A stretch of 64,000 nucleotides of DNA from the NCBI RefSeq assembly GCF_026151205.1, contig NC_087084.1:7613394-7677393 (forward strand), written 5' to 3'. The translations under genes and the position numbers were made by a program. Source of the stretch: Bolinopsis microptera. Its lineage: Eukaryota; Ctenophora; Tentaculata; Lobata; Bolinopsidae. Under the pieces are notes generated by a model. It had not been told where the DNA came from. It made no database searches and saw only the letters and a program-made list of their open reading frames with translations. Position 1 is the stretch's first letter, and each line of letters starts with the position of its first letter. Below, one piece after another: positions 40,201 through 50,135 of this stretch.

Positions 40201-43200
40201 ACAAATTGAGTAGTGTAGATTTTGATTAAAACAAACTTCCACTCCTATATTGATACCTAAATTCACCCTAACAGGCTGGGATATCAACGTTGATGCTAAC
40301 GGTATCATCTATAACGACAAAGGACTGGTGTTGTTACCAAGCTGCACGCCAACAAAATTGGTCTCTGTCGCCTATTACCCTCGTGTGCAAACTATGGAGG
40401 ATATGTGGAGTTATCTGCATATTATGTTGTTGTTTATGACGGAACTACTGCTTTAATGTTTGCAGAAACTAATTGAGGATATGTGAGTGCTCTGCAATAT
40501 TTTTGTTGTTGTTTATGTAGAACTTCAGCTTTATTATTTTGCCAAACTCATGGAGGATATGTGGTTTGTCTGCATATTATGTGTTGTTTATGAAGAACAT
40601 AAAGCCTTTAATTGTTTGCAAACTCATGGAAGAGATGTGAGTTATTCGCATTTATGTTGTTGTTTATGCGGAACTACAGATTTTAATGTTTGCAACCTCA
40701 TGGAGGATATGGAGTTCTTCGGACATATTATGTTGTTGTTTAGGTAGGATAATGCTTTAATGTTTGGCAAACTCGTGGTGAATATGTGAGTTCTTCTGCA
40801 TATTATAATTCTAGAGGCTTGCATATAATGAACATATTGACATGGGTTGCAGGTTGAGTCCTGTTACGGAAACTATAGTTTCAGTCACTTGTTTAACTTG
40901 CCGTCCAGCAAGGACATCCACTACTTTAGCCAGGCGACGGAAATAAACTCGCTCTACATAACTCCATGTCAATGTTTCTTAGATACTAGCCAAGTTCACA
41001 AGATTTTATCCTGGTGTTTGAGAAGCGATCGTTAGAAACTGCTTCCTTTCCCTTCAGTACTCCCACAGTCCCTCGACGTTGTCGTAACTTGACAGAGAAC
41101 TTCTTAATACATCATTACTAGGACCGAGTGATTATAAATCAAGAGGCTTGCATATAATGAACATTTTTATGTTGTTGCTTATGTAGAACATACTAATGTT
41201 TGGAGATTTTTCACTTGTCTGTAGGACATACGTGTCGATTCCGCACTATTTAATCAAATCAAATAACGGTACACAACTTCGGTACGTGTAACGTGAGTAG
41301 CCTCAAACTAACTGCTAAAACGTTTTGAAAGGAAGTTTATAATGCCCGTCTTTATGTATTCACAAGCTGCTTTCATTTTCAAGCACAGGTCGCTCTCAAA
41401 ATTACGATAATGTAGTATCCTTTACGCTTGAAACCTCCTCCAAGCCCTCCACTGAATTACTTTATCGTTGTATTGGTAGGGGGAATTCGTTCCGTTAAAA
41501 AAATAAATAATACCCCACTATTGCCACTATTGCCAATATTACCACCACTAATTACCGTCGGTTGCCTCGTTTGGCTTGAAGCGCTCCCATTTCTCTTTTG
41601 TTCAGCGTCGCTTGATTCTACGGCGATTCCATTTTTTTAAAGATAATAAAACTTCACTCTCCCACATTCTCGTTCGACTCTCGTTGAATAATTCAATTTG
41701 TTTTTGAAATATGTTGCTAAATTCATAAATTCGAAAATTTTCACAGTTCTGTTCCCTCCGCATACTGTTCCCTGTCGCATACAATACTGATTCCACATAG
41801 TCACTCCGTTTCTCGTCGCTCTAGGCGTGTGAACCCTCATTTAGAAGAGGCATTTTCAAGATCCTTCTACTCAGCAAATATTGCATTTAAAATATATGAA
41901 AATAACTATATATTACCTTTTATGCGTTACAATATGACTAATGAAATATGTTGCAATTCATAAATTAAAATGTCCACCAGTTCTTTTTCACTCCGCTTCA
42001 TACTTTTCCCTTCGCATACAATCCACATAGTCACTCGTTTTCGTGCTCTATGCGGTGTGTGCACCCCACATTAATTTGTGACCACCACCGAATGAGCTGT
42101 ATAAAACCTTTGAACCGGTTAAACCTAGATGTATGGGGGCAAAGAGAGCTCTATATTCAGTGATCGACCGAGGGTCCTCGCCTCAGTTTTACCGAGGAAT
42201 GACGATTTTTCCTCGGCCTCGGTCAGAAGAATGATTCCTCGGGTTGCCTCGGCCTCGGTTAAAAAGTCGAGTTGCCATTCCTCGACCTCGGCAAAATTTG
42301 AAGATTTAAACCGAGGATTTAACGAGGACTTTGTACAAATTTTACCATGAAAAAAAATGCTATAGGCACTTTTAAATCGTAATTTTGGAAAATTGGTACG
42401 CAACTTTTGTTTGAAAGCTTAAAATAGACTTGTTAAAGGTTGAAAACTAGTGCAAGATTAAAACACAACTAACTATGTCAATTTTGTACAAAATTTGTAC
42501 CAAAATCCTTGGCTTCGGTTGAAAAAAATTCAAACCTCGGTTCTCCTCGGCATCGAAGCTGTAAATTACTAATTTACAATATGCTTCCTCGGCCTCGGCC
42601 TCGTTCGCTAATCCTGCCCTCGGTCTTCATGACTATAGTGATTAGGGGGCTAACCACGTCTGTTACCTTTTTAATCTTCTTGTCGGTATTTTTTTTAACA
42701 GTTTTGAAAATAAATTTCTTAATGTAAACAAATGTTAATATGTTTCTATAAAGACGACATATTGGTGTCGCTGTGTCTTGGTTGAATAAGAAATTGAGGA
42801 CGTTTTCTCACGGGCATATAATAACTTTTTAATGGTACACTCATTTTCCCTTTCAGTCTCATGAGTAGCTCAAATTTCATTAAATAACTTTAGTAAATAC
42901 CTTAAGACGTTTCATGTGTAAATAGCTCTAACGTATAACCGCAGGGATGCCTACGCAGAAGCAGTGTGCCCAACCTTGTGACGGATACAGCTGCGAGGAA
43001 GTTTCGAGTGCCAATTGATAGATGATGATGAGATGACAGTGACAAGAAGTTCCATCTGTGTTGAGAGCAGACCGGTTGTGGTGTCGATAGTATGTGTTTA
43101 CACTAAACTAACTAATGACCTACTATATATCCCAATTAAAATTCCCATTTATTAAATTAATTAATTAATTAATTAATTATAATGTGTCCCTTACAGCAAG

Positions 43201-46200
43201 ATGCGCGGATAACGGTGATTGCGTAACATAAAAGGAGCTGATGATGATTTCTGTATCTGCTGTGACGGATACGAATTTGATGAGGATTGCCGGAACTTGC
43301 ATGCCAGTACAAACTAAATGTTAGTACTTAATTTATTAATTAGTTAATTAACTTTGTTAATTAAATAATCCTTCAATTACATTAGTTATTAATTTGTTGT
43401 ATATGGCGGTTCAGAGGGGACAGTTACAATTTTATGCATCAGTGATGTTTTCAATGTGAGTACTTTATCACGTGTTACTTTTGTCAAGTGCGTACTTTAT
43501 CACGTTTTTGCTGATCTCTGCCAAACTTTTCAGACCGATACAGTTTACGGAGATGAAGCTATCGGTGATGATGCTCACAGTGTCGCTACCTGCTCATTGA
43601 ATGGAGAACGAGTTTTACAGGTTATTATTTCAAAATTTCTTTATTTAAGTAAATACAAACAAAATTATTTTTCTTGGTTTTCATAGATGTGAACGTCATA
43701 ATATATTACTGCAGCACAAATTTTCAAGCATTTGTTGTTTTTCTTAAATTGCTGTTTATGATGCTGAAAAATTAATACTATTAATAACAATAGTATTAAA
43801 TCACATATTAATAGTTATTATAAAATTAACGGTGCCACATCCATTAGGAGCGCCAAGTTGGCAAGCCTGATGGAGTACCATTGCCAACACTACGGATGGT
43901 ACGATGTGAAAGCTAGAGCTTCTCATAGCAAGAAGTTCCCCTGTCAGGGTTAAGTCTAGTGTTGATTTATGTTATTTGTTCTTTTATTAATTAAGTTACT
44001 TTTATTTATTTTATTTATTATCTATTAATTAAGTTAGTTGTACTTATTGAAATATTTTATTCGCCAGGCTGTTGGATACTGTGGGGAAGATAACATCTTC
44101 ACTGGACCATTGTAACAGGAAGACATTACACCACGAGCGGAATACACGGTACTTACTTTATTTTACTTTACTTTAACAGCCTTGCGTTCGAACTGAACAC
44201 AATTCCCGGAATATTAGCGTAACTTTTAATACTTAATTGTCAGTGTTGATATATGGTATAGGCGTTCGTCATTATTTTGTGTAGGTAAAAATGTTTAAAT
44301 TAATTTACTGATAATAAAGCGAAGGTCACTTATATACAAATAGTAAACTAATGATAGGGCTAATACTCTAATAATAACTTATGGTAAACTAATGGTAACT
44401 AATGCAATGGTAACCTAATGGTAACTAATGGTAACTAATGGTAACTCCTCAACAGGATTGATGCTGGACCTTTCTCCCTCATCAGCTGTCCTGATGGATA
44501 CTTGATGGAAAGCTGTATCTCCACAGCCCCTGGACACAGGTAATAAATTGACTCATAAAGACGTAATATCTTAACGTGACACGTGTTCACATGTGTTGAC
44601 CATGTGTTGACCACGTTTCGCACAATTACAATCTAAAGATAAACCTTACATAAACTTACTGATATTTAATTAAATAATTAATTACAACACCTCTATAAGT
44701 CTATATATCTGTACCTCCTGGTAACTAATGGTAACTAATGGTAACTAATGGTAACTAATGGTAAACTATAAATGGTAACTAATGGTAACACCTCTCAGGC
44801 TATAGTATATTAATATAATTATATATTAATTAATTAATTAATTACAACACCTCTCAGGCGCTTAACTGATGTAAACAGAGCTCGGATTAACAGTATCGCG
44901 CTGTCGGTATCAACGATGACGGTTCATGCTCCATGACTGATTGTTTGAAGAATCCTCACGGTCACCAATGGTGCAAACTTACTGCTGTCTGCAAAAAACT
45001 GACCGGGTAAGAAAACCTCTCCTATCAATTCTTAAGTTTAATTTAGTTACAAAGCTAACCTCAAAATAACACGACTTATCAAGCTTCAAAGTTGACATTC
45101 AGCTGGATAGTTCTCGATTATTGTAAATGTCACTGAATATTAGTGAAGAATGCAGGCGAAGAAGTAATTTCATAATTATATTTTTCTCTTAGCAACTCGA
45201 AAGAAACAAGGGTGATCAAGACACCATATTATTAAGTAACTTATATCTACTTGTTTTCAGTTCCATATTATTAAGTTAACTAATATCTACCTGTTTTCAG
45301 TTCTGAGTACATGAAGGCAGCATGCCCAACCTGACACCATATTATCAAGTTAACTAATATCTACCTGTTTTCAGTTCTGAGTACATGAAGGCAGCATGCC
45401 ACCCTGTGACGATGTCAGATGTCCAGATGGTCAGGAATGCGGAATGGTAGAAGATCTGCCACTCTGTCTCCCGAGAGTACCTGGAGGTTGCGATGCAGAC
45501 AAGTGTGGAGAGAACGGTATGTTTTTGGTTTTGGTTCCGGTTTTAGATATTCATTAAATGGTTACAATTTAATCCAACTTAGCTAGGGAATATATGTTTT
45601 GCTCTCATAGGACCATTTCGACTCGAAATGGTGTTTCAAAATCCAAATCCACACTCACCCATTAAGTAATAAGTATCCATAATATTCTGCACCCCTTGAA
45701 TAAAGTTCTGACAAACCCCACGGCTCTCAGGCGAGTGCAAGGAAGACGGAACCGACTACGAATGCCTCTGTAAGACCGGATACAAGTTCGACAGTGTCAC
45801 GTGTATCGATATCGACGAGTGTGCTGAGGAACCATGTGGTAACGGGGACTGTACCAACACTGCCGGATCTTACACGTAAGGAAATGCGGTTGAGAGCTGT
45901 TGATTGCCTGATTTTTAGAGCTGCCAATTTACCAATTTTACTAATTGTACCACCAGGAATGACACAGCTGATTTTCAGCTATATAACGTTCACTGATCTC
46001 GCATTTGATTTTATGACATTTTGTTGTTATAGCCTACATTTCTATTCTTAATATCTGCTATTTCGATTACTATACTAATATAAATCTGAATTCGCTCGTC
46101 AATTATAAAATAATTCTCAGTTGTGACTGCAAGAAGGGATACGAAGCTGTAAAGGGAACATGTGAGGATGTTGACGAGTGTGCTGATAGTCCTTGCTCTG

Positions 46201-49200
46201 AAACTGAGAGGTGTTCCAACATTGAAGGTGTGTAATAAGAGGGTCATTAGAGGGTGATTAGAGGTAATTACAGGGTAATAAGAGAGTTATTACAGGGTAA
46301 TTACAGGGTAATTACAGGGTAGTTACCGGGTAATTACAGGGTAATTAGTGTAATAAGTGTAAACTACTAACTAAGTTAATAAAAGCGACAGATGACCAGC
46401 TATTTTTGTACACTAAGACACCAGTATTAGAAACCAATTAATATAACAGTCATTTTTGATATTTTTCAAGCCCACTTGCTCCAACAAATAAAACATTCAG
46501 GAAGCTTCATCTGCGATTGTCTGGATACTTTCATCAGAGTAAAGAAATCTAAGGAATGTGTCTGTGCTGACGGGTTCGAGAACCAGGATGGGTCCTGTGC
46601 TGATATTGACGAGTGTGCTTTACCTGATAGCTGTGGAGAAAATGAGGTACGGGGTTTTTCAGACATTGGTCTGTTTTAGTTCATAAAAGTTTTTTGACTT
46701 ACGTATATTCAGGTCTCATGATGTAGTTTTTCTACGAAAATTTCAACCGGAACCTTGTGTGTTTACTTACTGTGTGCCCAACCAAATAAATTAAAAGGAC
46801 GGGGTTACTGTTTGTCTTTGGTGGCGTTCATTTTTGCTATTCAATGTGGACGAGCTCAGTTATTATAGGAGATATTTCGAGTGATTAATACATACGTTAA
46901 AAATGGTAACATAAAGAATTGTACCAATTTCATAAATACAAGCTTGGATACATGAAAATGGGTTATCAATCGTTAATGAATAATTTGCAATCAACCATTT
47001 AATTGTCTTACGGAAGATAATAAATATGCAATAGTTTACCAAACTTATATTACATTGTGTTTCTTAATTTGATTTTGTTATAATATATAATAAATATGTA
47101 ATAGTTTACCAAACTTATATTACATTGTGTTTCTTAATTTGATTTTGTTAACAAAAAGTTAAATTTACATTACTTCTGCAGGTCTGCACAAACTCAGTCG
47201 GAAACTACCAATGTGAATGCAAGGAGGGGACAGAGAAGGGATCTGATGGAGTGTGCAAGGAGTTCCTTCCGCTGGAATGTGATGTTAAGGCAAAGAAGCC
47301 AATTGTTAAGGGAATCAAGGGAACCAATGTCAATGTCAAGGTAAGAACTGGCAATTTTTTATAGAATCATGCCTTAATAGTGGAATGAAGCATACTTAGA
47401 ATAGGTTTGATACCTGTAGAAACACTTGATATTTGGTTAACTTTGAAGCCAAAACATTACTTATATTGATGTATATGACAGATTTAACTAACAAACACAA
47501 CTTCAGTTGGCCGGTGAAGTTAAGAAGACCTTCAAGAAATACGCCACAATCAAGTGGGAAAAGAACAACGAACCCTGGGATCCTAAATCCGACGGCAAAT
47601 CTAAATTCAACGGATTCACCATCAGGTAACATCTTGTTTCGGTACTCCTTATTTATTATTATCTTATAACTTTATTCAAATCAAAGATAGAACAAATCGT
47701 TTGTATTTACAAACGGAATTTAACTATTATCTAAATCAAATTTCTCCATTCTACTTTTTTAAATCGTTCGTGTGAAACATTAAAAGTAGGACTGCAAAGA
47801 TTACCTTAACTAATCTATTATGATTTTTTAATTATCTTGAATAATCATGAATGACCCTACAAGATTTTCATCATCACCATTTAAACTTCATCACGCAGGA
47901 AGTTTGATGCCGAAGATGCGGGTATTTATGTAGCTTCCATCTACATTGAGAAGGATGGAGAAAGCTTCAAATGTGAGGTCGAGGTCAAGCTTGTCCTTCT
48001 AGGTAAGATCAGGCTGTTTTCAAACACAAGGATTTATTTCTTGTCGCAGATTTGCGGATATTTGAATACCGAGGCTTCTCGACTATTTTCAGATTTTTTG
48101 CTTTTCTTTAATGATCATTAAGCTATTGATATGTCGTTCAACACTATCAATAGCTTAATAGTTCTCGCTAATATTTGCTATTGGTGGTCCAACACTATAT
48201 AATCCACTAAACTTGCTTTTTCTGATTCTCATATAAAACAACTTGTTCCTAATTCTATAAAGCAACATTCATTACCAAAAATACATTTCCTCTCTGTAAT
48301 CAAGGACGGAAAAGATTAAAAAACTTACTTTTTAACATACTTTTTCTTTTTCAGAGGGATCTGTGAAACTGAACATTGCCAATGCTAAACAACTGTCTAA
48401 AAAGCAGAAGTCTGGACAACCTCTCACTATCAAGTGTGACGTTGATATTGACAACGTAAGTTTACTGTTTAACGATGTAAAATTGTCAAATGTCTCGACT
48501 ACTTGGTTATGGTAGATTTTGATATCAACAAAGCCCCAATGACTCAATGACAAAACTAATTTTGGAGGCCTAGTTTTTGGAGAGCACGAGTAAGTAAAGT
48601 AGGTAAATTGTGAGCCGGCGGTGCTTCGCCGATAGTAATGCAACAGTAAGTGTGATTAGGGTGAGACTCCCAGCATCCTCGTATTTTCGTCATTGGTCGA
48701 GGACAAGGAATACACGTCGAGAGGCTTCGTGCAGAGTGCAGACCAGCGTTTAGTTGAATCGCGTATTTGAAATTCGGGTAATGATCATTATACCACGAAA
48801 GCTAACATTTTATATATTCTCAGCTGAAACTGAAAGACCCTAAGAGTCCAGATAACATTAACTGGTACAGAGTAACTGATGACGGTGATGAACTTCTTGA
48901 TGATAGTGATACTATCAGTATCGAACGAGGAAAAGGTTATTTTTTTGGATACTTTATCCTTTAATTATATTATCTTGAATAATAACATTTTGTAAAATAT
49001 TGTAATGTTAGTCTAAAAATCGATTGCCAAAAGTTAATTTTTTATATATACTGTTTTTATTCTGGGTTTATTCTGACATACCACTCATAATTCAATGCAA
49101 TAAGTAACTGGAATATCAATCTTTACCTAAATAATTAGTACAATTAATGTAATTATTAGTGTATAAATCTTAACCTGTGTTTATTTCAGGAACCTACCAA

Positions 49201-49305
49201 ATGATCCTCAAGAACCCGAGCCCCGAAGACAGCGGCACCTACAGATGTGAGTTTGATCAACAAGGAGTGGACACATCTACAGACGTCACTATTGAGTTCA
49301 AGTAG
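34164..49305 (+). CDS. F5/8C-EGF-Ig extracellular protein gene (5' incomplete, multi-exon)
   Basis: I read one plus-strand gene from the recurring modular exons and consistent GT-AG junctions. It encodes two fucolectin-type F5/8C (discoidin-like) domains (34164-38815), a poorly resolved cysteine-containing middle (about 39272-45006), a cysteine-rich module and several EGF domains with DIDECA/DVDECA calcium-binding signatures (45375-47250), and two Ig-like domains (47250-49305) ending at TAG 49303-49305. F5/8C domains of this type bind glycans, and EGF and Ig modules mediate protein contacts. A secreted or matrix/adhesion or immune-recognition protein is inferred, with no membrane segment after the last Ig. 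The first exon is not visible. Exons from 45731 on join in frame without error. Exons before 45.4 kb need single-base corrections or contain stops, so the gene is either decayed at its 5' half or misread there. Grouping everything into one gene is an inference. Confidence 0.7.
34433..34556 (+). CDS. Exon fragment: middle of F5/8C domain 1
   Basis: After TTTCTCCAG the frame reads GYWKLDFDVLW, then a stop codon, then SRHYNEGCCADPIKK. F5/8C domains of the fucolectin type have W(W)xVDLxxxxxI ... xNRxDCCxxRL at this place, so the match is good despite the in-frame TGA. The stop could be a base error or true decay. Confidence 0.5.
35000..35146 (+). CDS. Exon: end of F5/8C domain 1
   Basis: The exon runs from CCCCAG to GAG|GTAAGT. 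It reads GDTLCGKIAYVEGQKAYKL, then after a one-base slip CNSDTVKMFESVTIKAAPNY, and after a second slip LTLCE, joining to VKVLADPE in the next exon. LTLCEVKV is the hallmark end of fucolectin-type F5/8C domains. Two one-base corrections are needed. Confidence 0.6.
35462..35596 (+). CDS. Exon: start of F5/8C domain 2
   Basis: The acceptor is TTATAG and the donor GCTG|GTAAAT. After finishing domain 1 (VKVLADPE) there is a slip. The exon then reads ANLAFGKPTSQTST and SSRAVDGKEA, a standard fucolectin-type domain start (NLAxGKPTxQSS ... AVDGN). It joins in frame to the exon at 38065 across an intron of about 2.5 kb filled with duplications. Confidence 0.7.
36326..36550. repeat. 113-bp tandem duplication
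   Basis: The block starting GCGGGAAAACTCTAT at about 36326 is repeated at about 36438 with minor differences, both containing GGACGATACACG and TTGATTCAAGTATAGG. Confidence 0.8.
36612..37200. repeat. ~307-bp tandem duplication
   Basis: Two adjacent copies (about 36612-36915 and 36923-37200) share AATTATTGGTTGGTTATTGT, CCTGCCCCAACAGTATA and CATTTCTTGCCCCTATTT in the same order, 307 bp apart. Confidence 0.82.
38065..38173 (+). CDS. Exon: core of F5/8C domain 2
   Basis: Bounded by CTCCCAG and GCAG|GTAACC. It reads VKLHHSNGAGSW, then after a slip VNLRTNFSASRVLWIENRE, then DCC. This matches the WWxVDL ... NRxxCC core. Two small frame disruptions are present. Exon boundaries agree with splitting the domain into pieces, as in domain 1. 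Confidence 0.6.
38478..38573 (+). CDS. Exon: fourth piece of F5/8C domain 2
   Basis: After CCCTCAG it reads YGEALCGSIVYNTNKFSYQL and, after a slip, CGDNGIVGS. It is the counterpart of GDTLCGKIAYVEGQ in domain 1. The expected donor is damaged (TCTTAGTAAAAG, one G short of a GTAAAA donor). Confidence 0.55.
38708..38815 (+). CDS. Exon: end of F5/8C domain 2
   Basis: Between TTTATAG and GAG|GTATGT the frame reads NITSHPV-type residues with one slip, then LTLCEVKVWGPADPVVIEE. LTLCEVKVWG is the expected C-terminal strand of the domain. Confidence 0.62.
39272..41110 (+). pseudogene. Possible exon fragments between the F5/8C and EGF parts
   Basis: Candidate coding pieces occur at about 39272-39337 (VKTVDDAVSQAKCRVE), about 39634-39749 (ATGNLLLSDGALVNGGWRGD) and about 40250-40380 (TGWDINVDANGIIYNDKG). 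They follow acceptor-like sites and have a codon texture unlike the neighbouring introns, but I recognise no domain and donors are unclear. They would fit between the two recognised halves of the gene. A minisatellite lies among them at 40387-40840. Confidence 0.35.
40387..40840 (+). repeat. ~78-bp minisatellite, about six copies
   Basis: The theme GCAAACTCATGGAGGATATG then CTGCATATTATGTTGTTG and GCTTTAATGTTT is repeated about six times with substitutions and indels. A short related piece appears again at about 41146-41215. Confidence 0.78.
42150..42650. repeat. CCTCGG-rich repeat block
   Basis: The motif CCTCGGCCTCGGT and its complement ACCGAGG recur many times, unusually GC-rich for this intron. 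GACCGAGGG occurs near the left edge and, inverted, near the right edge (CCCTCGGTC at about 42617), suggesting a mobile-element remnant with inverted ends. No coding frame is supported. Confidence 0.55.
42945..43300 (+). CDS. Exon fragments: cysteine-rich EGF-like pieces
   Basis: The exon at 42945-43089 reads CAQPCDGYSCEE and, after a slip, CQIDDDEMTVTRSSICVES. The exon from 43197 reads CADNGDCV and, after slips, DDDFCICCDGYEFDEDC. Spacing of cysteines and the CxCCDGYEFD stretch suggest EGF-like modules. Each needs one or two single-base corrections. The second donor is not clear. Confidence 0.5.
43534..43948 (+). CDS. Exons of unknown module
   Basis: The exon at 43534-43620 is clean: acceptor TTTTCAG, reading TDTVYGDEAIGDDAHSVATC through GERVLQ, donor GTTATT. 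The next exon (about 43848-43948) reads RQVGKPDGVPLPTLRMVRCE before the frame is lost. Some residues suggest a short cysteine-containing domain, but I do not recognise the family. Confidence 0.5.
44068..45006 (+). CDS. Three exons of a cysteine-containing module
   Basis: The exons are 44068-44148 (AVGYCGEDNIFTGPL, then a stop), 44456-44539 (IDAGPFSLISCPDGYLMESC) and 44858-45006 (slip, then AVGINDDGSCSMTDCLKN and WCKLTAVCKKLTG). Acceptors and GT donors are good for all three. Cysteine spacing suggests a small disulphide-bonded domain of unassigned family. Frame losses are single-base in character. Confidence 0.5.
44340..44790 (+). repeat. GGTAACTAAT microsatellite, two tracts
   Basis: TGGTAACTAA-type decamers run just before the acceptor of exon 44456 (about 44385-44447) and again in the following intron (about 44719-44790), separated by unrelated sequence and the exon itself. 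Confidence 0.8.
45218..45381 (+). repeat. Triplicated 3' splice-site segment
   Basis: The intron end ATATTATTAAGTTAACTAAT then CTACCTGTTTTCAG occurs three times (ending at about 45260, 45300 and 45374). The last two copies also include the exon start TTCTGAGTACATGAAGGCAG, 74 bp apart. This gives alternative acceptors or reflects a local assembly duplication. Confidence 0.8.
45375..45516 (+). CDS. Exon: cysteine-rich module before the EGF run
   Basis: It begins SEYMKAAC and, after one missing base, reads PPCDDVRCPDGQECGMVEDL then CLPRVPGGCDADKCGENG. The PCxxxxCxxGxxC pattern resembles short follistatin/TIL-like cysteine motifs. Its start is duplicated 74 bp upstream, where the copy retains the missing base, which supports a sequence error here. 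The donor is G|GTATGT, phase 1 into the next exon. Confidence 0.65.
45731..45875 (+). CDS. Exon: EGF and calcium-binding EGF start
   Basis: Clean exon reading GECKEDGTDYECLCKTGYKF, then DIDECAEEPCGNGDC and NTAGSYT. The D-x-D-E-C start is the calcium-binding EGF signature. Acceptor CTCTCAG, donor AC|GTAAGG. It joins in frame to 46121. Confidence 0.88.
46121..46227 (+). CDS. Exon: calcium-binding EGF
   Basis: Clean exon reading CDCKKGYEAVKGTC, then EDVDECADSPCSETERCSN. It completes the previous EGF and starts another. Acceptor TTCTCAG, donor GAAG|GTGTGT. Confidence 0.88.
46236..46345 (+). repeat. GGGTAATTACA microsatellite
   Basis: Repeats of AGGGTAATTAC with variants fill the start of the intron after exon 46121-46227. 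Confidence 0.75.
46501..46646 (+). CDS. Exon: EGF
   Basis: Clean exon reading GSFICDCLDTFIRVKKSKEC, CADGFENQDGSC and ADIDECALPDSCGENE. It contains the end of one EGF, a short cysteine pair and the start of the last calcium-binding EGF. Donor GAG|GTACGG. Confidence 0.88.
47019..47150 (+). repeat. 70-bp tandem duplication
   Basis: Two near-identical copies, 47019-47080 and 47089-47150, each containing ATAGTTTACCAAACTTATAT and ending TTGATTTTGTTA. They lie in the intron before exon 47182. Confidence 0.88.
47182..47340 (+). CDS. Exon: last EGF and link to Ig
   Basis: Clean exon: VCTNSVGNYQCECKEG completes the final EGF, then a basic linker leads into PLECDVKAKKPIVKGIKGTN, the first strands of Ig domain 1. 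Donor AAG|GTAAGA. Confidence 0.88.
47507..48002 (+). CDS. Two exons: Ig-like domain 1
   Basis: The exons are 47507-47625 (KKYATIKWEKNNEPW, the C-strand tryptophan) and 47899-48002 (KFDAEDAGIYVASI, the F-strand DxAxxY motif, then ESFKCEVEVKLVLLE). They are clean and in frame (AG|G split codon). Together with the preceding exon they form one Ig-like domain. Its expected F-strand cysteine after DAGIY is replaced (VAS), with a cysteine later in KCEVEV. Confidence 0.85.
48355..49305 (+). CDS. Three exons: Ig-like domain 2 and stop
   Basis: The exons are 48355-48455 (SGQPLTIKCDVDIDN), 48824-48935 (SPDNINWYRVTDDGDELLD) and 49190-49305 (TYQMILKNPSPEDSGTYRC, then the end and TAG). The IKCDV ... WYR ... 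EDSGTYRC pattern is a canonical Ig domain with both cysteines. It ends shortly after the domain with no membrane helix or lipid-anchor signal, so a secreted product is inferred. All junctions are clean. Confidence 0.9.
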
Positions 49306-49526
49306 ATTACTCGCAAGATTGCAGGGCACATGTATAAGGACATGTACAGGTTTTTTTTATTATGGAAATAGATTTTTATGGAAATGGACTGAACTGATTT
49401 TTAAATTTTTAGTAAGTTGATATTTGATTTGCGACTTGACTACGATCTGAAGTGATATTTTTGTTGTACAATTTTTATCACACATGCATTCAAAACATAT
49501 TGTTTTATTTTTTGTTATGTATAAAA

Positions 49527-49532
49527 AATAAA
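49527..49532 (+). terminator. Candidate poly(A) signal AATAAA
   Basis: AATAAA lies about 220 bp after the stop codon of the Ig-domain gene, in an AT-rich 3' region. It is the first clear match downstream. Confidence 0.55.
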
Positions 49533-49796
49533 AACAAGAAATAACTTAAATTAGAGATTCATCCAATTCATCTGGAAAGCAGAAATATTTGGCCGCCCCA
49601 AGAAAGAGGGACACTGTTTATACTTCAAAGTGTAAGCCCGGGAAGGAACACTACCAGAAAAGCAGGAAGGAACACTATTCACTATAATAATAGTATATTA
49701 TCGAGATGTGTTGTATTTGTCCACAAAAATACCATTACTACTACCAAATCAAATGATGGAATAGTTCGCTGTTTATTAGTCTCATGATTGGAATAC

Positions 49797-49912
49797 TGAT
49801 AGTTGGATAATATCCGGTTGGAAGAGACAAGGACAAATGAAGCAGCCTACATTCCTAACTTCCTGTTTCATTTGTCCTTGTCTCTTCCCACCGGATATTA
49901 TCCAACTATCAG
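49797..49912. repeat. 45-bp inverted repeat with short loop
   Basis: Arms at about 49797-49841 and 49867-49912 are reverse complements with one or two mismatches (GATAGTTGGATAATATCCGG against CCGGATATTATCCAACTATC). The loop is about 25 bases. It lies downstream of the poly(A) site of the Ig-domain gene and may be a small foldback element. Confidence 0.85.
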
Positions 49913-50008
49913 AACTACCAAATCGTTAAGACTCCGAGCTAGACTTACCTCTCCAGTCGCCGTGTTACCAGGGGACCCCAGGCTTATAGCGTTATTATAC
50001 CTGTACAT

Positions 50009-50135
50009 GGTTGTAGAATCTTTTGCTTGACAGGATCCTATGGTTGACCTCCAGCTAACCGTTTTTGAAATTACAGATAATTGAAGATCTCCAAGGGCTG
50101 TAGGATCTTCTGCTTGACAGAATCCCGTTGAAAAT
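50009..50135 (+). repeat. Short direct repeat
   Basis: GTAGAATCTTTTGCTTGACA (about 50012) recurs as GTAGGATCTTCTGCTTGACA (about 50100). From there to 50839 I see only AT-rich non-coding DNA. Confidence 0.6.

Noticed and set aside
42125-42403. Short frames in the CCTCGG-rich block
   Set aside because: Frames on both strands are produced by the repeated CCTCGG/CCGAGG motif, and no known domain is present.
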